64,000 nt of DNA, taken from the NCBI GenBank assembly GCA_022509165.1, contig JAFLTT010000011.1:46740-110739 (forward strand), read 5' to 3'. The notes below the pieces were generated by a model. That model ran no database searches. It had not been told where the DNA came from and worked only from the letters and a program-made list of their open reading frames with translations. The stretch comes from Muribaculaceae bacterium. GTDB taxonomy: Bacteria > Bacteroidota > Bacteroidia > Bacteroidales > Muribaculaceae. Of the stretch, positions 45,646-55,230 are shown in pieces. How positions within the stretch are numbered: position 1 is the first letter of the stretch; each line of letters starts with the position of its first letter. Position numbers and translations under genes: made by a program.

Positions 45646-47001
45646 TTATTTTGCTGCCTGGGCGGCTGAAAGAAGCACCTCGCTTAAAGTCGGATGCCCG
45701 AAAATAATCTCTTTCATCTGCACCAAAGTGGTGTCACGATTGATAAGGTCGGCACATTGTTGAGCCAGGTCGGCCGCTTCAGCTCCCATTATGTGGGCTC
45801 CGATCAATAGGCCGGTTTCCTTATTGAAAATGAGTTTACAGATGCCGTCAGTTTCTCCAAGTGCCAGAGCTTTACCATTAGCCCTGAAGAATGAAGTGCC
45901 GATAAGGATATCCAGTTTTTCTTCCTTACATTGTTGCTCGGTTTTACCCACCATACCACATTCCGGCACAGTAAACACCGCGCTTGGAATTACATCAAAG
46001 CGGAGATGATCGCTTTTGCCTTCAAGCACATTAAGGGCTCTTTCACCTTGTGCGGAAGCTACGTGAGCGAGCATCATACGATTGTTGACATCACCGATGG
46101 CATAAATGCCCGGTATATTTGTCTGCATGAAGTCGTCTACCGGAATCCCTTTTGGGGAATAATTCACACCGGCTGCTTCTAAATTCAATCCATCCACTTT
46201 AGGTGCTCTACCCACAGCCATAAGTAAATCGCTTGAAACCACCTTCTCTTCCTTTCCTTTGGCTTCATATATCACCTCGATTTCATAGAATTCATTCTGG
46301 CGAATTTCTTTTGCAGCAGCGCCGGTGATAATATTTATCCCCTTTTTCGAAAGAGTTTGTTTAAGGCGTTTGGCTATGTCAGAGTCGAACGGAGGCAGTA
46401 TCTGTTTCATAAATTCGATCACAGTCACTTTGCTTCCAAGCTGTGAGAAGATTGATGCAAATTCCATTCCTATCACACCACCTCCTATTATAGTGAGAGT
46501 GGCCGGAATATATTCAAGGTTAAGGATTGCAGTAGAATCCATTACACATTTGAGGTCATTTCCCGGAATCGGAAGACTTTTCGAAACTGAACCGGTAGCG
46601 ATAATAATATTATCGCCTTCATATTCTTCTCCGTCGGCTACCAAAGTCTTGGCATCTTTGAAAGACGCCTTGGCATTTACAACTGTAACTTTGGCTTGTG
46701 AGAGCATGGTTTCCACGCCTTTCTGCAGTGTGGCCACCACTTCTTTTTTCCTTCCTATGATTTTATTATAATCCACAGCAAAGGTGAAGTCATCTATACC
46801 GAATTTCTCACCCTCTTTAAATGTGGCAATAACTTCTGCATCCCGACAAAGACATTTGGTAGGAATACACCCTTCATTCAGGCAGGTACCTCCCAATTCA
46901 CCTCCGTTGAAAAGGACTACCTTTTTACCTCTGTTTGCGGCCTTGATAGCAGTTTCATATCCCCCCGGACCTGCTCCGATAATCAGAATATCAGCTTTCA
47001 T
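45646..47001 (-). CDS. lpdA: Dihydrolipoyl dehydrogenase (glycine cleavage L-protein)
   Basis: A 451-residue flavoprotein that reoxidises dihydrolipoyl groups. FAD motif G-A-G-P-G-G-Y near residue 8, redox-active pair in G-G-T-C-L-N-E-G-C-I-P-T near residue 36, NAD motif G-G-G-V-I-G-M-E near residue 170, and the C-terminal H-P-T-L-S-E with the catalytic His. It is the last gene of the gcvT-gcvH-gcvPA-gcvPB-lpdA set, 12 bases after gcvPB, so here L-protein is dedicated to glycine cleavage or shared with other lipoyl enzymes. Confidence 0.94.
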   Translation of the reverse strand: MKADILIIGAGPGGYETAIKAANRGKKVVLFNGGELGGTCLNEGCIPTKCLCRDAEVIATFKEGEKFGIDDFTFAVDYNKIIGRKKEVVATLQKGVETMLSQAKVTVVNAKASFKDAKTLVADGEEYEGDNIIIATGSVSKSLPIPGNDLKCVMDSTAILNLEYIPATLTIIGGGVIGMEFASIFSQLGSKVTVIEFMKQILPPFDSDIAKRLKQTLSKKGINIITGAAAKEIRQNEFYEIEVIYEAKGKEEKVVSSDLLMAVGRAPKVDGLNLEAAGVNYSPKGIPVDDFMQTNIPGIYAIGDVNNRMMLAHVASAQGERALNVLEGKSDHLRFDVIPSAVFTVPECGMVGKTEQQCKEEKLDILIGTSFFRANGKALALGETDGICKLIFNKETGLLIGAHIMGAEAADLAQQCADLINRDTTLVQMKEIIFGHPTLSEVLLSAAQAAK

Positions 47002-47013
47002 AGATTATAAAAA

Positions 47014-48486
47014 TTAAGCTTCTGATGCCTTCAGGGCACGGTATGTGAGGATAGGATTCTTAGCCGCAGTAGTCTCATCAAGTTTACGCACGATGGTATT
47101 GTTCGGCGCCTCCTTAACAAGCTGAGGAGTCTCCCTGGCTTCTTTGGCAATCTTATGCATCACTTCGATGAATTGGTCGAGTGTTTCCTTACTTTCAGTT
47201 TCAGTAGGTTCGATCATCATAGATTCGTGGAAGAGAAGCGGGAAATAAATTGTGGGCGCATGGAAGCCATAGTCAAGAAGACGCTTTGCAACGTTTAGGG
47301 TGGTTACTTCAGTGGACTTGTCTTTGAGTCCGTCAAACACAAATTCATGCTTACATACTCCTTCAATTGGGAGCAGATAGTCATCTTTCAGATTTTCTTT
47401 TATGTAATTGGCGTTGAGTGTAGCCAACGGTCCTACATTCTTGATGTTTTCCTTGCCTAAAGAAAGAATATAGGCATAGGCACGCATCATCACGCCAAAA
47501 TTGCCGAGAAAACCGGAAATGTTACCAAGAGCCTCCTGATTGTCTGACTCCACATGAAATTTTCCATTTTCATCTTTCACCACTCTTGGATTGGGCAGGT
47601 GTTTTACAAGATGTTTGGCCACACCTACCGGACCCGAACCGGGGCCACCGCCTCCATGAGGAGTGGAGAATGTCTTGTGGAGATTGATATGCATTATATC
47701 GAATCCCATATCTCCGGGCCTTACTTTACCCAAGAGGGGATTCAGGTTGGCGCCATCGTAATAAAGCAAACCACCGGCTTCATGCACCAATGAGGCTATT
47801 TCTGCGATTTCAGTCTCAAACATACCCAAGGTATTGGGGTTTGTCATCATTATCCCGGCCACGGTATCGTCGAGTAGTGGTTTAAGGTCTTCTACATCAA
47901 TGGAACCATTTGGCTTGGATTTTACTTCCACCACGTCAAATCCTGCTACCATGGCTGATGCCGGATTAGTACCGTGAGCAGAATCAGGCACGATTACTTT
48001 GGTACGCTTGTGGTCACCTCTCGATTCATGATACTTTTTCATTACCATGAGTCCGGTAAGTTCACCGTGTGCACCGGCATAAGGATTTAATGTGAATTCT
48101 TCCAGACCGGCTATCTCAGATAGCATTTTCTGGAGATTGTAATATAGTTCCAGTGCTCCCTGCACGCTTTCTTCATCCTGTAGCGGGTGGAGAGAAGTGA
48201 ACTCAGGCAGTGCGCATAATTCCTCGTTTATTTTAGGATTATATTTCATGGTGCAGCTGCCCAAAGGATAGAAACCCGTGTCTACTCCGAAGTTTTTTGA
48301 AGAAAGATTGGTGAAATGACGCACTACATCCAGTTCACTCACTTCCGGGAGTTCTGCGCTCTTTTCTCTCAACAGATCGGCCGGAATTTCATTGATACCA
48401 TCGGTGTCATAATTATCGGTTGGAAGCGAATAACCTTTACGACCCGGTCTGGAAAGTTCAAATATAATTTTGTCGTATGTTTTCAT
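47014..48486 (-). CDS. gcvPB: Glycine dehydrogenase (decarboxylating) subunit 2
   Basis: The P-protein subunit carrying the PLP lysine, in [16 protein letters not shown] near residue 265. The start chosen is ATG 48486 ([11 protein letters not shown]), giving 490 residues; the longer reading would begin with TTG inside the gcvPA stop. Two-subunit P-protein is the usual Bacteroidetes form, unlike the fused ~950-residue protein of E. coli. It follows gcvPA after one base. Confidence 0.95.
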   Translation of the reverse strand: MKTYDKIIFELSRPGRKGYSLPTDNYDTDGINEIPADLLREKSAELPEVSELDVVRHFTNLSSKNFGVDTGFYPLGSCTMKYNPKINEELCALPEFTSLHPLQDEESVQGALELYYNLQKMLSEIAGLEEFTLNPYAGAHGELTGLMVMKKYHESRGDHKRTKVIVPDSAHGTNPASAMVAGFDVVEVKSKPNGSIDVEDLKPLLDDTVAGIMMTNPNTLGMFETEIAEIASLVHEAGGLLYYDGANLNPLLGKVRPGDMGFDIMHINLHKTFSTPHGGGGPGSGPVGVAKHLVKHLPNPRVVKDENGKFHVESDNQEALGNISGFLGNFGVMMRAYAYILSLGKENIKNVGPLATLNANYIKENLKDDYLLPIEGVCKHEFVFDGLKDKSTEVTTLNVAKRLLDYGFHAPTIYFPLLFHESMMIEPTETESKETLDQFIEVMHKIAKEARETPQLVKEAPNNTIVRKLDETTAAKNPILTYRALKASEA

Positions 48487-48487
48487 A

Positions 48488-49810
48488 TCAGGCTTCAAGC
48501 ATTAAGTTCACCAATGTATCAATCTCTTCTTTGGTTCTTTTTTCAGTTACAGCGAATTCCACCATACCATCGCCAATGATTCTGCCTCCCATGATTCCTT
48601 TTTTCAGGAGATAATCATTCACTTTTTTCATGTCTAAGTCGGTCTTAACCACGAATTCCTTTAGGAAAGGCTTATTAAAGGCCGGTTGGAATTTTCCGGT
48701 TGCTATCAGTTTGTGGTAAAGATAATGAGCACCGTCACAACTGAGTTTGTTGACTTCTTTAAGCCCTTTGTCTCCCATCAGTGACAGATAGATGGTGGCA
48801 TATAGAGCCATCAGGCTCTGGTTTGAACAAATATTGCTGGTGGCTTTTTCGCGTCGGATGTGCTGTTCGCGAGCCTGTAAAGTAAGTACGAATCCTCTTT
48901 TGCCGTCGATATCTTTAGTAGCACCCACGATGCGGCCCGGCATTTTTCTTAACATTCCTTTGTTGCAGGAAATGAACCCAAGATACGGACCTCCAAACGA
49001 TAATGGCATACCCAAAGTCTGACCGTCACCACATGCTACATCAGCGCCCCATTCTCCGGGGGTTTTTAAAACAGCCAGGGTAGAAGGGTCGGCATATATT
49101 GCAAAGTATCCTTTTGCGGCATGTACTTTGTCGGCAACACCGGTGAAGTCTTCTATTATGCCATATTTATTGGGTGTGGGAAGCATAACGCCGGCCACAT
49201 CTCCTTTGGCTAATTCTTCATCAATGGAGTCGAGATTGGTCACACCATCTTTTTCAGGTACCACTGTCAACTCGATACCATGAAATTTAGTATAGGTTTC
49301 CACCACTTTTCTCACATTGTCATTAACAGTGGCCGAAATCAACACACGGTTCCTCTTTTTGGATGAAGCCACAAGCATAAACATCGCTTCTGCGGCAGCT
49401 GTGGCGCCGTCGTACATAGAAGCATTTGTAGCCTCCAGGCCCGTGAGTTCGGAAATCATGCTTTGATACTCGAAAATATACTGGAGGGTACCTTGCGATA
49501 TTTCGGGCTGGTAAGGAGTATATGCAGTATAGAACTCACTTCTGGAAAGAAGATGAGGTATCACAGAGGGTGAATAATGGTCATAGGCACCTTGTCCGGC
49601 AAAAACTGTCAAAGGAGTATTCTTGTCGGCCAACTCCTTGAAATGTTTTCTGAGTTCAATTTCCGACATGCATGAGGGCAGATCATATTCTTTTGAGAAA
49701 ATCACTGACGCCGGCACATCGCTGTAAAGATCGTCTAAAGATTCCACTCCCACCTTATCGAGCATCAGTCGGATGTCTTCTTCAGAATGTGGCATATATT
49801 TATGCGACAT
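48488..49810 (-). CDS. gcvPA: Glycine dehydrogenase (decarboxylating) subunit 1
   Basis: The non-PLP-lysine half of the split P-protein, 440 residues. Typical features: Y-M-P-H-S-E-E-D-I at the start, G-A-Y-D-H-Y near residue 76, [14 protein letters not shown], and the C-terminal [15 protein letters not shown]. It follows gcvH in the operon after a ~95-base gap with a hairpin. Confidence 0.95.
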   Translation of the reverse strand: MSHKYMPHSEEDIRLMLDKVGVESLDDLYSDVPASVIFSKEYDLPSCMSEIELRKHFKELADKNTPLTVFAGQGAYDHYSPSVIPHLLSRSEFYTAYTPYQPEISQGTLQYIFEYQSMISELTGLEATNASMYDGATAAAEAMFMLVASSKKRNRVLISATVNDNVRKVVETYTKFHGIELTVVPEKDGVTNLDSIDEELAKGDVAGVMLPTPNKYGIIEDFTGVADKVHAAKGYFAIYADPSTLAVLKTPGEWGADVACGDGQTLGMPLSFGGPYLGFISCNKGMLRKMPGRIVGATKDIDGKRGFVLTLQAREQHIRREKATSNICSNQSLMALYATIYLSLMGDKGLKEVNKLSCDGAHYLYHKLIATGKFQPAFNKPFLKEFVVKTDLDMKKVNDYLLKKGIMGGRIIGDGMVEFAVTEKRTKEEIDTLVNLMLEA

Positions 49811-49848
49811 AATTCTTAGGTTTTATTGTTTAAAAAATAAAAACAAAC

Positions 49849-49883
49849 CGGAGCGGGTGAGGCTAAGCTTCAGCATCGCTCCG
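49849..49883. terminator. Hairpin between gcvH and gcvPA
   Basis: CGGAGCG (49849-49855) pairs with CGCTCCG (49877-49883). On the plus strand it is followed by ATTTTTTTC; on the minus strand, the direction of the genes, by GTTTGTTTTT. It could partly end transcription and lower P-protein mRNA relative to gcvT-gcvH, or stabilise a cut end. Its direction of action is not certain. Confidence 0.55.
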
Positions 49884-49906
49884 ATTTTTTTCATTTTAAT
49901 AAATAA

Positions 49907-50287
49907 TTATTCTTCAGTAATTTTTTTGTAGGCCTCTGCATCCATCAGTTTGTCAAGTTCCTTGGGATCAGAGATTTTCACCTTGATAATCCAGTTGGCA
50001 TAGGCATCATTATTGATAAGCTCAGGCTGGTCTACAAGTTCTTCGTTTACTTCGATGACCTCGCCGCTTACCGGAGAGATAAGATCGCTGGCAGCTTTTA
50101 CTGACTCTACAGCTCCGAAATCTTCACCCTGAGTCACTTCGTCGCCCTCTTCCGGCATATCCACGTATACTATATTGCCTAATGCATGCTGTGCATAATC
50201 TGAGATACCGATTGTGGCCACATCGCCGTCTACTTTCACCCATTCGTGTGAATCGGCATACTTACGGTCGTCTAATACTTTACTCAT
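49907..50287 (-). CDS. gcvH: Glycine cleavage system H protein
   Basis: The lipoyl carrier of the glycine cleavage system, 126 residues. The lipoylated lysine is in A-V-E-S-V-K-A-A-S-D near residue 64, preceded by the hallmark Y-A-D-S-H-E-W-V start segment and G-I-S-D-Y-A-Q. Its lipoyl group would be made by LipA/LipB, encoded at 33-34.6 kb. It lies 29 bases after gcvT. Confidence 0.96.
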   Translation of the reverse strand: MSKVLDDRKYADSHEWVKVDGDVATIGISDYAQHALGNIVYVDMPEEGDEVTQGEDFGAVESVKAASDLISPVSGEVIEVNEELVDQPELINNDAYANWIIKVKISDPKELDKLMDAEAYKKITEE

Positions 50288-50316
50288 ATTTTGGTTCAGT
50301 TTATGTTTGAGTGGAA

Positions 50317-51411
50317 TTATTTTTTATAGTTCTTTTCGTAGAATCTTTTCTTTACCACGGTGGCAGGGAAGGTCTTTTTTCTTATTCTCACCTCCACTTT
50401 CGTGCCGAGTTTATCGTAAGGTTTATCAATCATGGCCATAGCCACGCTTTTGCCGGTAGAAATGGAACGATATCCGGTGGTGACTTCACCTACCTTTTGA
50501 CCCTCTACCTCCACCGGATAACCGTGACGAGGAATAGCATTGCCGTCAAGTTCCAGGCCTACGATGCGGCGGGTCACACCTTCAGCTTTCTGTTTCGCCA
50601 AAGCCTCCTTGCCAATAAATTCCGGTTTGTCAAGCTTCACAAACATGCTAAGGCTTGCTTCAATCGGAGAGATGTCTTCAGCGAGTTCATCTCCATAAAG
50701 AGGAAGTCCTACCTCAAACCTTAGAGTGTCGCGGCATCCGAGTCCGCAAGGCTGTACACCGGCTTCCATCAGTTTGTCCCAAACGCTCTGGGTATAACTG
50801 TGGCTGCCATAAATTTCAAAACCATCTTCTCCGGTATATCCGGTGCGGCTTACAATTATTTCTTCATCTCCTACGGTGAAAGTCTTGAAATTGTAGAAGG
50901 GGATATCTTTCACATCCAAAGCCAAAACTTTTTCCACCACTTCCTCGGCTTTCGGACCTTGAACTGCCACTTCTCCATAGTAATCGCTCAGGTTTTCCAC
51001 CTTTACATCATACCCTTCGGCATTTTTCATGATCCAGTCAACGTCTTTCTTGATATTTGAAGCGTTGATCACGAGGAAATATTCGTTGTCGTTGACCTTG
51101 TATACAAGAAGATCATCTACCGTTCCGCCATTTTCATAGCACATCATGCCATAAAAAATCTGGCCGTCGGGAGCACCGGTCACATCATTTACAAAAATAT
51201 GGCTTACATATTTGTAAGCATCAGGGCCGGAAATCCGCACTTCGCCCATGTGGCTCACGTCGAATACTCCTACGTTGTTTCTTACGGCATTATGCTCTTC
51301 AGTAATACCGGCATATTGTATAGGCATGTCGAAACCTCCGAAAGGCGACATCAAGGCACCCTGTGCCACATGCCGGCTATGCAGGCAGGTTTTGGTTAAA
51401 TTTTCTTCCAT
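50317..51411 (-). CDS. gcvT: Glycine cleavage system aminomethyltransferase
   Basis: The T-protein, which passes the methylene group to tetrahydrofolate. From ATG 51411 it is 364 residues, the usual length, with F-G-G-F-D-M-P-I-Q-Y-A-G-I near residue 25, D-V-S-H-M-G-E near 50 and the folate-site R-T-G-Y-T-G-E-D-G-F-E-I near 190. A longer open frame to 51510 covers the promoter and is rejected. It is the first gene of the operon. The leader is short and shows no glycine riboswitch. Confidence 0.94.
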   Translation of the reverse strand: MEENLTKTCLHSRHVAQGALMSPFGGFDMPIQYAGITEEHNAVRNNVGVFDVSHMGEVRISGPDAYKYVSHIFVNDVTGAPDGQIFYGMMCYENGGTVDDLLVYKVNDNEYFLVINASNIKKDVDWIMKNAEGYDVKVENLSDYYGEVAVQGPKAEEVVEKVLALDVKDIPFYNFKTFTVGDEEIIVSRTGYTGEDGFEIYGSHSYTQSVWDKLMEAGVQPCGLGCRDTLRFEVGLPLYGDELAEDISPIEASLSMFVKLDKPEFIGKEALAKQKAEGVTRRIVGLELDGNAIPRHGYPVEVEGQKVGEVTTGYRSISTGKSVAMAMIDKPYDKLGTKVEVRIRKKTFPATVVKKRFYEKNYKK

Positions 51412-51483
51412 TAGGGTTGTGTCTCTATGGTATGTTATTTCTAAATTCGATGGCTCAAATTTAGTGAAAAACATTGATTGTTT

Positions 51484-51546
51484 CAAAATTAAGTTTAGAG
51501 CCCATTCCACAATATTTTAACATAAGGGAAAAAGGAGGTAAATTTG
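51484..51546. promoter_or_regulatory. Divergent promoter region of gcvT and def
   Basis: Minus strand TAATTTTG (51491-51484) lies 73 bases before gcvT. Plus strand TAAATTTG (51539-51546) lies 29 bases before def, with TTTT at 51515-51518 exactly 20 bases upstream as an imperfect -33 box. Confidence 0.45.
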
Positions 51547-51574
51547 TAGGTGTTTTGGAAAATTTCTATCTATT

Positions 51575-52135
51575 ATGATATACCCTATATATCTTTACGG
51601 CCATCCTGTACTAAGAAAAAAATGTGAAGAGGTGAAGGAGGATTATCCGGAGCTGAAACAACTTGTGGCCGATATGTTTGAAACCATGTATAATTCAGAG
51701 GGCGTGGGCCTTGCGGCTCCACAGATTGGCAAACCGATTCGCCTGATTGTAATCGACGGGGATGTGCTCTCTGATAAGTTTCCGGAATGTAAAGACCTTA
51801 AATTTGCCTTGGTAAACCCTAAACTGGAAGTAATAGAGGATGGAGACCCGGTGACTCGTGAGGAGGGTTGTCTGTCTCTGCCTGGCCTGTCGGAAAACGT
51901 AAAACGGCATGAGCATGTACGCCTGGAATGGCTCGATGAGGATTTGAACCCTCATTCTGCAGAGTTCACAGGTTTTGCTTCGAGAATAATCCAACATGAA
52001 TTCGACCATCTTGAAGGAGCTGTTTATACCGATCGTGTGGCTCCTATCAGAAAACAGCTTATAAAGGCTAAACTCAATAATATTTCTAAGGGGAAAGTTA
52101 ACTGTGATTACAAAGTGAAAGCCTCTCCAAAATAA
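51575..52135 (+). CDS. def: Peptide deformylase
   Basis: Removes the formyl group from new proteins. The 186-residue protein has all three motifs: G-V-G-L-A-A-P-Q-I-G near residue 43, E-E-G-C-L-S-L-P-G near 100 and Q-H-E-F-D-H-L-E-G near 144, giving the Cys/His/His metal site. ettA starts 11 bases later, so the two translation genes are co-transcribed. Confidence 0.96.
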   Translation: MIYPIYLYGHPVLRKKCEEVKEDYPELKQLVADMFETMYNSEGVGLAAPQIGKPIRLIVIDGDVLSDKFPECKDLKFALVNPKLEVIEDGDPVTREEGCLSLPGLSENVKRHEHVRLEWLDEDLNPHSAEFTGFASRIIQHEFDHLEGAVYTDRVAPIRKQLIKAKLNNISKGKVNCDYKVKASPK

Positions 52136-52145
52136 ATAAGAAACT

Positions 52146-53828
52146 ATGGCAGACGATAAAAAAATAATTTTCTCGATGGTAGGAGTGAGCAAGGTAATTC
52201 CTCCCCAGCGACAGATTCTTAAAGATATTTATCTATCATTCTTTTATGGCGCCAAGATCGGCATCATCGGTCTGAATGGTTCAGGTAAATCCACATTATT
52301 GAAAATAATAGCCGGACTGGATAAAAATTATCAGGGAAATGTAGTCTTTTCTCCCGGTTACTCAGTGGGTTATCTGGAACAGGAACCGAAGCTCGATCCT
52401 GACAAAACTGTAAAAGAGGTGGTACAGGAGGGAGTGAAACCGGTGATGGATCTTCTTGCAGAATATGAAGAGGTAAATAAGGGATTTGAGGATCCGGAAG
52501 TTCTGGAAGATCCCGACAAGATGGATAAACTCATCAACCGTCAGGCCGAACTCCAGGACAAGCTTGATGCCTGCGATGCCTGGAACATCGACAACAAATT
52601 GGAAAGAGCAATGGACGCCTTGAGATGTCCGCCTGATGATAAGAAAATCGCAGTTTTGTCGGGAGGTGAGAAACGTCGAGTGGCACTCTGCCGGCTTCTT
52701 TTGCAACAACCCGATATTCTTTTGCTTGATGAGCCTACCAACCATCTGGATGCTGAAAGCATCGACTGGTTGGAACAGCACCTTCAGCAATATCCCGGTA
52801 CGGTGATAGCTGTGACACACGACCGCTATTTCCTCGACCATGTGGCCGGATGGATCCTTGAACTCGACCGAGGTGAAGGAATTCCTTGGAAAGGAAACTA
52901 CAGCAGCTGGCTGGAACAGAAGACCCAGCGCATGGCTCAGGAAGAGAAACAGGCAAGCAAGAGACGGAAGACTCTGGAACGTGAGTTGGAGTGGGTGAGG
53001 ATGGCTCCGAAGGCAAGACAGGCCAAAGGTAAAGCAAGGCTCTCCAGTTACGATAAACTCCTTAACCAAGACCAGAAGCAACGTGAAGAGAAACTTGAAA
53101 TATTTATCCCTAACGGTCCACGCCTTGGCAATAAGGTGATTGAGGCTAAAAATCTGGCAAAGGCTTATGGCGAACAGAACCTTTTCAACGATCTGAACTT
53201 CATGCTGCCGCCTAATGGTATAGTGGGAGTGATCGGACCAAACGGTGCCGGTAAGACAACTCTTTTCAAACTCATCATGGGTCTTGAACAACAGGACAAA
53301 GGTAACTTTGAAGTAGGAGAGACGGTGAAAATTGCATATGTAGACCAGAACCATAAGGATCTTGATCCGGAAAAGACGGTATATGAAGTGATTTCAGGTG
53401 GAGTTGAATCTTTCCGTATGGGTGGAAAAGATATGAATGCACGTGCCTATCTTTCAAAATTTAATTTCACGGGTGCGGATCAGGAAAAGAAAATTAAGGT
53501 ACTGTCGGGTGGAGAAAGAAACAGGCTTCACTTGGCCATGGCATTGAAAGAAGAGGGCAATGTGATTCTTCTCGACGAGCCTACCAACGATATAGATGTA
53601 AACACTTTGCGGGCTCTGGAAGAGGGTCTGGAAAATTTTGCCGGTTGTGCAGTGGTTGTAAGCCACGACCGCTGGTTCTTAGACCGTATTGCCACTCATA
53701 TCCTGGCCTTTGAAGGCGACAGCCAGGTCACTTTCTATGAAGGTTCTTATTCAGATTACGAAGAATTCAAGAAAAAACGTGACGGCGATGTAACTCCTCA
53801 CAGGATAAGATACCGCAAACTTGTATAA
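52146..53828 (+). CDS. ettA: Energy-dependent translational throttle protein EttA (ABC-F)
   Basis: An ABC-F ATPase of 560 residues with two nucleotide-binding domains: Walker A G-L-N-G-S-G-K-S near residue 39 and G-P-N-G-A-G-K-T near 361; signatures L-S-G-G-E-K-R-R and L-S-G-G-E-R-N-R; and D-E-P-T-N-H-L-D and D-E-P-T-N-D-I-D. The linker between them has the EttA pattern (K-R-R-K-T-L-E-R-E-L-E-W-V-R-M). EttA senses ATP/ADP at the ribosomal E-site. It ends R-I-R-Y-R-K-L-V, and a MITE copy lies 28 bases beyond. Confidence 0.94.
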   Translation: MADDKKIIFSMVGVSKVIPPQRQILKDIYLSFFYGAKIGIIGLNGSGKSTLLKIIAGLDKNYQGNVVFSPGYSVGYLEQEPKLDPDKTVKEVVQEGVKPVMDLLAEYEEVNKGFEDPEVLEDPDKMDKLINRQAELQDKLDACDAWNIDNKLERAMDALRCPPDDKKIAVLSGGEKRRVALCRLLLQQPDILLLDEPTNHLDAESIDWLEQHLQQYPGTVIAVTHDRYFLDHVAGWILELDRGEGIPWKGNYSSWLEQKTQRMAQEEKQASKRRKTLERELEWVRMAPKARQAKGKARLSSYDKLLNQDQKQREEKLEIFIPNGPRLGNKVIEAKNLAKAYGEQNLFNDLNFMLPPNGIVGVIGPNGAGKTTLFKLIMGLEQQDKGNFEVGETVKIAYVDQNHKDLDPEKTVYEVISGGVESFRMGGKDMNARAYLSKFNFTGADQEKKIKVLSGGERNRLHLAMALKEEGNVILLDEPTNDIDVNTLRALEEGLENFAGCAVVVSHDRWFLDRIATHILAFEGDSQVTFYEGSYSDYEEFKKKRDGDVTPHRIRYRKLV

Positions 53829-53856
53829 GTCCCCTCCCCCCAATTCATATAATAAT

Positions 53857-54019
53857 ATGATTATCCCGAATAATATCCCCAACGATAAATGTAGGGACGC
53901 ACGGCTCGTGCGTCCTCTGAAAACCAATTAGTTAGCCGTTTTAATCTCGGACGCACGAGCCGTGCGTCCCTACATTTGAGGGCAATTTATTAATGGGGAT
54001 ATTTATGAGGATAAACAAT
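53857..54019. mobile_element. MITE copy with both hairpins, downstream of ettA
   Basis: About 163 bases. Left end ATGATTATCC, right end GGATAAACAAT (diverged from GGATAATCAT). Two hairpins: GGACGCACG/CGTGCGTCC at 53895-53915 and the same pair at 53949-53969, which are also inverted relative to one another. I see no clear target-site duplication. It holds no gene and ends 10 bases before the CYTH start. Confidence 0.8.
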
Positions 54020-54029
54020 ATCTAATATT

Positions 54030-54476
54030 ATGGCTTACGAAATAGAACATAGATATATAGTGACGAATGATTCCTATCGGGAGATGGCTACCGGAAAGGT
54101 AGCCGTCCGACAGGGATATTTAAATCGAAATCCTGATCGCACTGTAAGGGTCCGTATTTTGGGCACTAAAGGTTTTCTTACGATAAAAGGTAGGAATGAA
54201 GGAGCCAAGCGTTTGGAATTTGAATATGAAATCCCATTGAAGGATGCACAAGAAATTTTAAGTCTTGCGGAACCGGGAATTGTAGAAAAGACACGGTATA
54301 TTGTGCCTTATGAAGGCCTTGTATGGGAAGTGGATGAATTCCACGGAGCCCAGCAAGGGGTGGTGATAGCAGAGGTAGAGATTCCTGACGACGGAATAAA
54401 ATATAAAAAACCACCTTTTATAGGTCTCGACATTACAGGCGACCCTACCTATTATAATTCAAACCTGAAGGTTTAG
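54030..54476 (+). CDS. CYTH domain protein
   Basis: A 148-residue CYTH/triphosphate tunnel enzyme-fold protein starting M-A-Y-E-I-E-H-R-Y-I-V, the E-x-E-x-K signature in its E-I-E-H-R form. The remaining tunnel residues are seen in T-V-R-V-R-I-L, L-T-I-K-G-R, E-F-E-Y-E-I, K-T-R-Y-I-V, W-E-V-D-E-F-H and V-I-A-E-V-E-I. Bacterial members are triphosphatases or class IV adenylate cyclases. The usual first E-x-E-x-K lysine is arginine here, as in many bacterial forms. It lies between two MITE copies. Confidence 0.88.
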   Translation: MAYEIEHRYIVTNDSYREMATGKVAVRQGYLNRNPDRTVRVRILGTKGFLTIKGRNEGAKRLEFEYEIPLKDAQEILSLAEPGIVEKTRYIVPYEGLVWEVDEFHGAQQGVVIAEVEIPDDGIKYKKPPFIGLDITGDPTYYNSNLKV

Positions 54477-54526
54477 GGTGGTAAACAATAAACACTAAAC
54501 AATGAACAATAAGTGAGTTACTTCCA

Positions 54527-54559
54527 TAATGCATAATTCATAATGCATAATGCATAATA
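54527..54559. repeat. Short AT-rich repeat of the CATAATGCATAAT type
   Basis: Several tandem, slightly varying copies of TAATGCATAAT-like units just before the MITE cluster. A simple repeat with no evident coding or regulatory role. Confidence 0.6.
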
Positions 54560-54596
54560 GTGATTATCCCGAATAATATCCCAAACGACATATGTA
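54560..54596. mobile_element. MITE left-end fragment
   Basis: GTGATTATCCCGAATAATAT begins a ~37-base fragment whose later part (AAACGACATATGT) matches the core-deleted copy at 40.0 kb in reverse orientation. It is cut off where the next copy begins. Confidence 0.7.
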
Positions 54597-54597
54597 T

Positions 54598-54759
54598 ATG
54601 ATTATCCGGAATAATATCCCAAACTATAAATGTAGGGACGCACGGCTCGTGCGTCCTCTGAAAACCAATTAGTTAGCCATTTTAATCTCGGAAGCACGAG
54701 CCATGCATCCCTACGTTTGAGGACAATTTATTAATGGGGGTATTTATGGGGATAATCAA
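54598..54759. mobile_element. MITE copy with diverged second hairpin
   Basis: About 162 bases from ATGATTATCC (54598) to GGATAATCA. The first hairpin is intact (GGACGCACG/CGTGCGTCC around 54638-54656). The second is decayed (GGAAGCACG and CATGCATCC), so this copy looks older. It is in the same orientation as the copy at 53.9 kb. Confidence 0.8.
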
Positions 54760-54769
54760 TTTCATAATA

Positions 54770-54790
54770 ATGATTATCTCGAATAATATA
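54770..54790. mobile_element. MITE left-end fragment at a broken gene
   Basis: ATGATTATCTCGAATAATAT, a left end only. It joins sequence encoding the last intact part of the Bro-N/Fic pseudogene, so it marks the point where that gene was cut. Confidence 0.7.
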
Positions 54791-55230
54791 CTGATTTGCA
54801 AGGCCTTGACAGTCCCAATATCTTTATCAGCTATAGTATTGCTTTCAAAAAAAGTGTAAGCTTTTTTGCGGCTTTGCCCGTCTATGGTATTGTCACTGTA
54901 AGTAAACCAATTTAGAAAATCCGTAGCCTTATTATTAGGTATATGCTTTGCAACAAGCAGCACATCCTCGCTCTTTAGTACATCAGCTTTGCGTTGCTTC
55001 CCATCAGGAGCTTCAAATTTGAAGTCGTGAGTGGGACTCACAGGTTGAATTCCCTCCTGTTTCAACTTACGTTTAAGCCAACGTCAGTAGTTACTTGCTT
55101 TGCTATAGTCCGGTTCGTCATTAATAGTACGCCCCACATCAGTGGCCGAAAACCACCAACAGTTATTTTCGTCATCCGATACCACTCTCACCTCACGATC
55201 ATTGAAAAACCGTATCGACTTCTTACTCAT
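54782..55230 (-). pseudogene. Bro-N domain / Fic-type gene remnant, truncated and with an internal stop
   Basis: The frame from ATG 55230 reads K-K-S-I-R-F-F-N-D-R-E-V-R-V-V, W-W-F-S-A-T-D-V, then T-G-A at 55086-55084 where homologues I recall have a tryptophan, and goes on R-W-L-K-R-K-L-K-Q-E-G. It then has D-V-L-L-V-A-K-H-I-P-N-N-K-A-T-D-F-L-N-W-F and T-I-D-G-Q-S-R-K-K-A-Y-x-F-F, ending V-G/I-G-T-V-K-A-L-Q, the start of a Fic domain in Bacteroides Bro-N/Fic proteins. The rest of Fic is absent; a MITE end fragment lies there instead. Dead by both a single nonsense change (probably TGG to TGA) and truncation. Confidence 0.75.

Noticed and set aside
51412..51574. Glycine riboswitch before gcvT
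   Set aside because: The leader is short and I found no typical paired aptamer sequence.
52362..53354. Long minus-strand ORF (330 codons) across ettA
   Set aside because: It is fully antisense to a gene with all ABC-F motifs and shows no domain itself.
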